DNA from: Methylobacterium fujisawaense
Lineage (GTDB): Bacteria; Pseudomonadota; Alphaproteobacteria; Rhizobiales; Beijerinckiaceae
Reading direction: 5' to 3'
DNA: 64,000 nt
Assembly (NCBI RefSeq): GCF_014138435.1
Contig: NZ_JACJIM010000001.1
Location: 959,172-1,023,171 of the forward strand
Shown here piece by piece: positions 61,845 through 64,000 of the stretch (the first letter of the stretch is position 1; each line of letters opens with the position of its first letter). A program made the translations under genes and the position numbers. The notes beneath the pieces were generated by a model. That model was not told the DNA's origin. It ran no database searches and saw only the letters and a program-made list of their open reading frames with translations.

Positions 61845-63155
61845 TCAGCGCAGGAGCTGGAGGACGCCCTGCTGGGCGGTGTTGGCCAGAGACAGGGCCG
61901 AGATGCCGAGCGACTGCCGGGTCGACAGCGCCTGCGAGTTCGCCGCCTCCTCGTTCATGTCCGCGTTGGTCAGGTTGGCCGCGCCCGTGTCGAGCACGTT
62001 GATCATGTTCTTCGTGAAGTCCTGTCGGGTCTGGACCACGGACAGGTTCGAGCCGAGGTTCGAGGACAGCGATTGCAGGCTCGACAGGGCGTTGGTCAGG
62101 GCGTTCGAGGCGTTGGTCAGGTCGGAGTTGTTCTGGACGCCGAAATTGCCGCCGGTCTGCGCGGTCGCGCTGTCCGCGAGATGCCCGATGCCGAGGCTGG
62201 ACGAGGTCAGGGCGTTGCTCTGGACGTTCAGGTTGCTCTGCGCCGTGCCGGTCTTCTCGTTGAAGGCAATCGACAGCTTGTCGCCGTTCAGGAGGTTGAT
62301 GCCGTTATAGCCGGCATCCTGCGCGGCCTGGTCGATCTGGGTCCGCAGGTTCTCGAACTGTGAGACCAGCGCGGAGCGCTGCGCCGAGGTCCCGCCACCG
62401 GTCACGCCGCTGGTGCCGCCGGTCGGCGAACCCAGCAGGGCCTGGGTGCCTGCCGAGGAGGCGGCGAAGGCCGGCGGCGTGCCGCTGGTGGCGCCCAGGT
62501 TCACGGAGAGCGCGTCCGAGCCCGTGCCGACGACGGATAGCAAACCGTTCGAGTCCACCGAGGCGGTCGCGATGCCGCTCTTGTTGATCGCGTTGACGAC
62601 GTCGTTGACGGTGTCCGTCGCCTGAATCGTGTAGGTGTAGGTGTTGTTGCCCGCCGAAAGCTGCACCTGGTTGGCGGTGGCGGCGGCCACCCCGAGATTA
62701 CCCGTGTGCGTGGCGTCGGCGGCGACGACGGCGCTGCCGAGCACCGTCTTGGCCAGGGCGGTGTCGTGCTGGCTCTTGCCGGTCGCAGTCGCCTCACCGC
62801 TGCTGGCCAGTGCCTGCGTCCCGACGATCTTCGGCAGGTTCTGCGCGGCGTTCGACTGGGCCTGCGAGACCACCGACTGAAGTTGCTTCACTAGGTTGGT
62901 GATCGTGTCGACGCCCTTGCTGGCGGCCTGGATGGTTTGGATGCCGTTCGAGATGCCGTCGAGCAGGCTGGAGAGGGCACCGGACCGCGTCGAGAGGCTT
63001 TGCGCGGTGAAGTAGTTCACCGGACTGTCGAGCGCGGAATTGACCTTCTTGCCGGTGGCCAATCGGTTCTGGTTCGTCGCTGCCTGCGCCGCGGTGTCCT
63101 GCAACGAAAGCAGGTTCTGCCGCGTCGCCGCGGACAAGGTGATGGACGAGGACAT
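61845..63155 (-). CDS. fliC: Flagellin
   Basis: A 436-residue flagellar filament protein. The conserved N-terminal helix region is ITLSAATRQNLLSLQDTAAQ, then NQNRLATGKKVNSALDSPVN, and the C-terminal helix region ends in QSLGISALSLANTAQQGVLQ. The Gly/Ser/Thr/Ala-rich centre is variable and surface exposed. Flagellins lack a cleaved signal and leave through the flagellar export apparatus, which is not encoded in this window. The gene stands alone at the edge of the accessory block. Rhizobiales often carry several dispersed flagellin genes. Confidence 0.94.
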   Translation of the reverse strand: MSSSITLSAATRQNLLSLQDTAAQAATNQNRLATGKKVNSALDSPVNYFTAQSLSTRSGALSSLLDGISNGIQTIQAASKGVDTITNLVKQLQSVVSQAQSNAAQNLPKIVGTQALASSGEATATGKSQHDTALAKTVLGSAVVAADATHTGNLGVAAATANQVQLSAGNNTYTYTIQATDTVNDVVNAINKSGIATASVDSNGLLSVVGTGSDALSVNLGATSGTPPAFAASSAGTQALLGSPTGGTSGVTGGGTSAQRSALVSQFENLRTQIDQAAQDAGYNGINLLNGDKLSIAFNEKTGTAQSNLNVQSNALTSSSLGIGHLADSATAQTGGNFGVQNNSDLTNASNALTNALSSLQSLSSNLGSNLSVVQTRQDFTKNMINVLDTGAANLTNADMNEEAANSQALSTRQSLGISALSLANTAQQGVLQLLR

Positions 63156-63398
63156 GTCTCAGGATCCTTCATCGCTCGACACGGAGCGTCGGCGTGCGAT
63201 GAATTATCGGGCGTCCGAAGTTTAATCGGCTGTAATATTTTCAATCAGCGGAGATCTATTATGTCCAACGGCGTCCCGTTCATGTCGGAATGCGTCCCGC
63301 CCGGATTGTTAGCTTTCGTCCACAAGGTTGGGACTGTCGGACCTTGACCGGTCGTCTTGCTCCGGCGAGTCCCTGGACCCGGACGTAGAGTTGCCGCC

Positions 63399-63908
63399 AT
63401 GTCCCCCGAGACCATCGACCCGGGCTTCGACCGGATCGAGAGTGACGCGGAACGCCGCGAGGCCTGGATGCGTGCCGTCGCGTCCGTCGTGATCCCGCGG
63501 CTGGACCCGGATGTCCCGGTGCCGCGCAGCGCCCGGTTCCACTCCTGGCGCGTGGGCGGGATCGTGCTCAACGAGATCCGAGCCTCGGCGCAATCGATCG
63601 AGCGCACACCCTTCCAGATCGGGTCGCAGAACGTCGACCACGTGCTGGTTCGCCTGTTCGCGTCCGGTCGTACAGCGCTGGTGACACCCAAGGGAGACGT
63701 CCCGATCGCTCTGGGCGCGATTGGACTATTCGACCTGACGCGGCGGTCGCATTCGCGCTCCAAAGGAATGAGCGGGTTGAACTTGATCATGCCGAGAAGG
63801 CGGTTCGACACCCGGGTCGGAGACGTCGCGGGGCTACACCAGTCGATCGTCGCGCCGCGGGGCCGGCCCCTGATACGGCTTCTCGCCGACCACATGCGCA
63901 ACATCTGA
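63399..63908 (+). pseudogene. AraC-type N-terminal sensor domain, lacking its HTH
   Basis: A 169-residue frame matching the AraC-binding-like N-terminal domain. It has ARFHSWRVGGIVLNEIRASA, DHVLVRLFASGRTALVTPKG, IGLFDLTRRSHSRSKGMSGL, then MPRRRFDTRVGDVAGLHQSI. Full-length relatives are about 310-330 residues and continue past the LLADHM region into two HTH motifs. Here the frame stops at TGA (63906-63908), directly where insertion-sequence-like DNA appears to begin. The truncated product could not bind DNA in the normal way. ATG at 63399 is used; the frame is open to 63357. Confidence 0.72.
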
Positions 63909-64000
63909 CCTGACCGGCTGGCTTTGGACCGAGCTGATTGAGAGGATCAGCGAGGACCGAAGGAGTCGGACATGCGGCGAGGTCAGAAGACGAACGCGGA
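63906..64000 (+). mobile_element. Probable left end of an IS3-type insertion sequence
   Basis: The AraC-type frame ends inside TGACCTGACCGGCTGGCTTT, which could be a terminal inverted repeat. After about 65 bp there is AAGGAG and an ATG at 63972, beginning MRRGQKTNA and running off the window. That N-terminus resembles OrfA proteins of an IS3 subgroup (MRRGQKT type). The other end, the target duplication and the transposase are outside the window, so the call is tentative. Confidence 0.48.
63972..64000 (+). CDS. Start of a putative IS3-family OrfA, truncated by window edge
   Basis: Nine codons (MRRGQKTNA) after an AAGGAG ribosome site seven bases upstream. The start resembles small HTH-containing OrfA proteins of IS3 elements. 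Too little is visible for a firm assignment. Confidence 0.42.

Overview
The window is about 64 kb of dense, very GC-rich alphaproteobacterial chromosome. It most likely comes from Methylobacterium or a close relative. Pointers are a formaldehyde-activating-enzyme (Fae) paralogue, a mesaconyl-CoA hydratase of the ethylmalonyl-CoA pathway, HWE-type kinase and LOV signalling, IalB, a rhizobial fumC-DUF4169-ribbon-helix-helix cluster, and a tRNA-Arg(CCU) gene split by a group I intron. No phylogeny could be run, so the genus is an inference.

Left part (1-23.9 kb): mostly housekeeping and small accessory genes. In order: 3' end of fumC with DUF4169 and RHH genes, a ParB-like protein, mepA, msrA, a short LOV photoreceptor, HAD hydrolases, ialB, argH with divergent tlpA, nhaA, an orphan NodU/CmcH-type carbamoyltransferase, two small secreted proteins, murJ, sodB, an HWE histidine kinase, trmB, metK and an XRE regulator. 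The metK start is preceded by a hairpin that would cover its ribosome binding site.

Middle (23.9-55.3 kb): the intron-split tRNA-Arg; a nuclease-like protein and an M48 lipoprotein protease; a GST; a DMT-type transporter; a three-subunit molybdenum aldehyde oxidoreductase operon (PaoABC type); an M20 peptidase; a ParA ATPase; an MRJP/SMP-30-like protein; a MEKHLA protein and an MCP; a complete five-gene peptide ABC transporter (substrate-binding protein, two permeases, two ATPases) with REP-like palindromes in its gaps; an RND efflux pump with its lipoprotein adaptor; an L,D-transpeptidase; the Fae paralogue beside L-serine ammonia-lyase; a small outer-membrane protein; mesaconyl-CoA hydratase; YggT; and tRNA-Ala(CGC).

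Right part (55.3-64 kb): accessory DNA directly downstream of tRNA-Ala. It carries a TIR-domain protein with an unassigned C-terminal module, a DUF2235 alpha/beta hydrolase with two membrane segments, and a convergent patatin-like phospholipase in clearly AT-richer DNA. After these come a degraded alpha/beta-hydrolase, an Ivy-like lysozyme inhibitor overlapping a small lipoprotein gene, and a flagellin. The window ends in an AraC-type sensor domain that stops without its DNA-binding half, where an insertion sequence appears to begin. The TIR/DUF2235/patatin cluster is the best candidate here for an undescribed, possibly anti-phage, system. That reading rests on domain content and location only.
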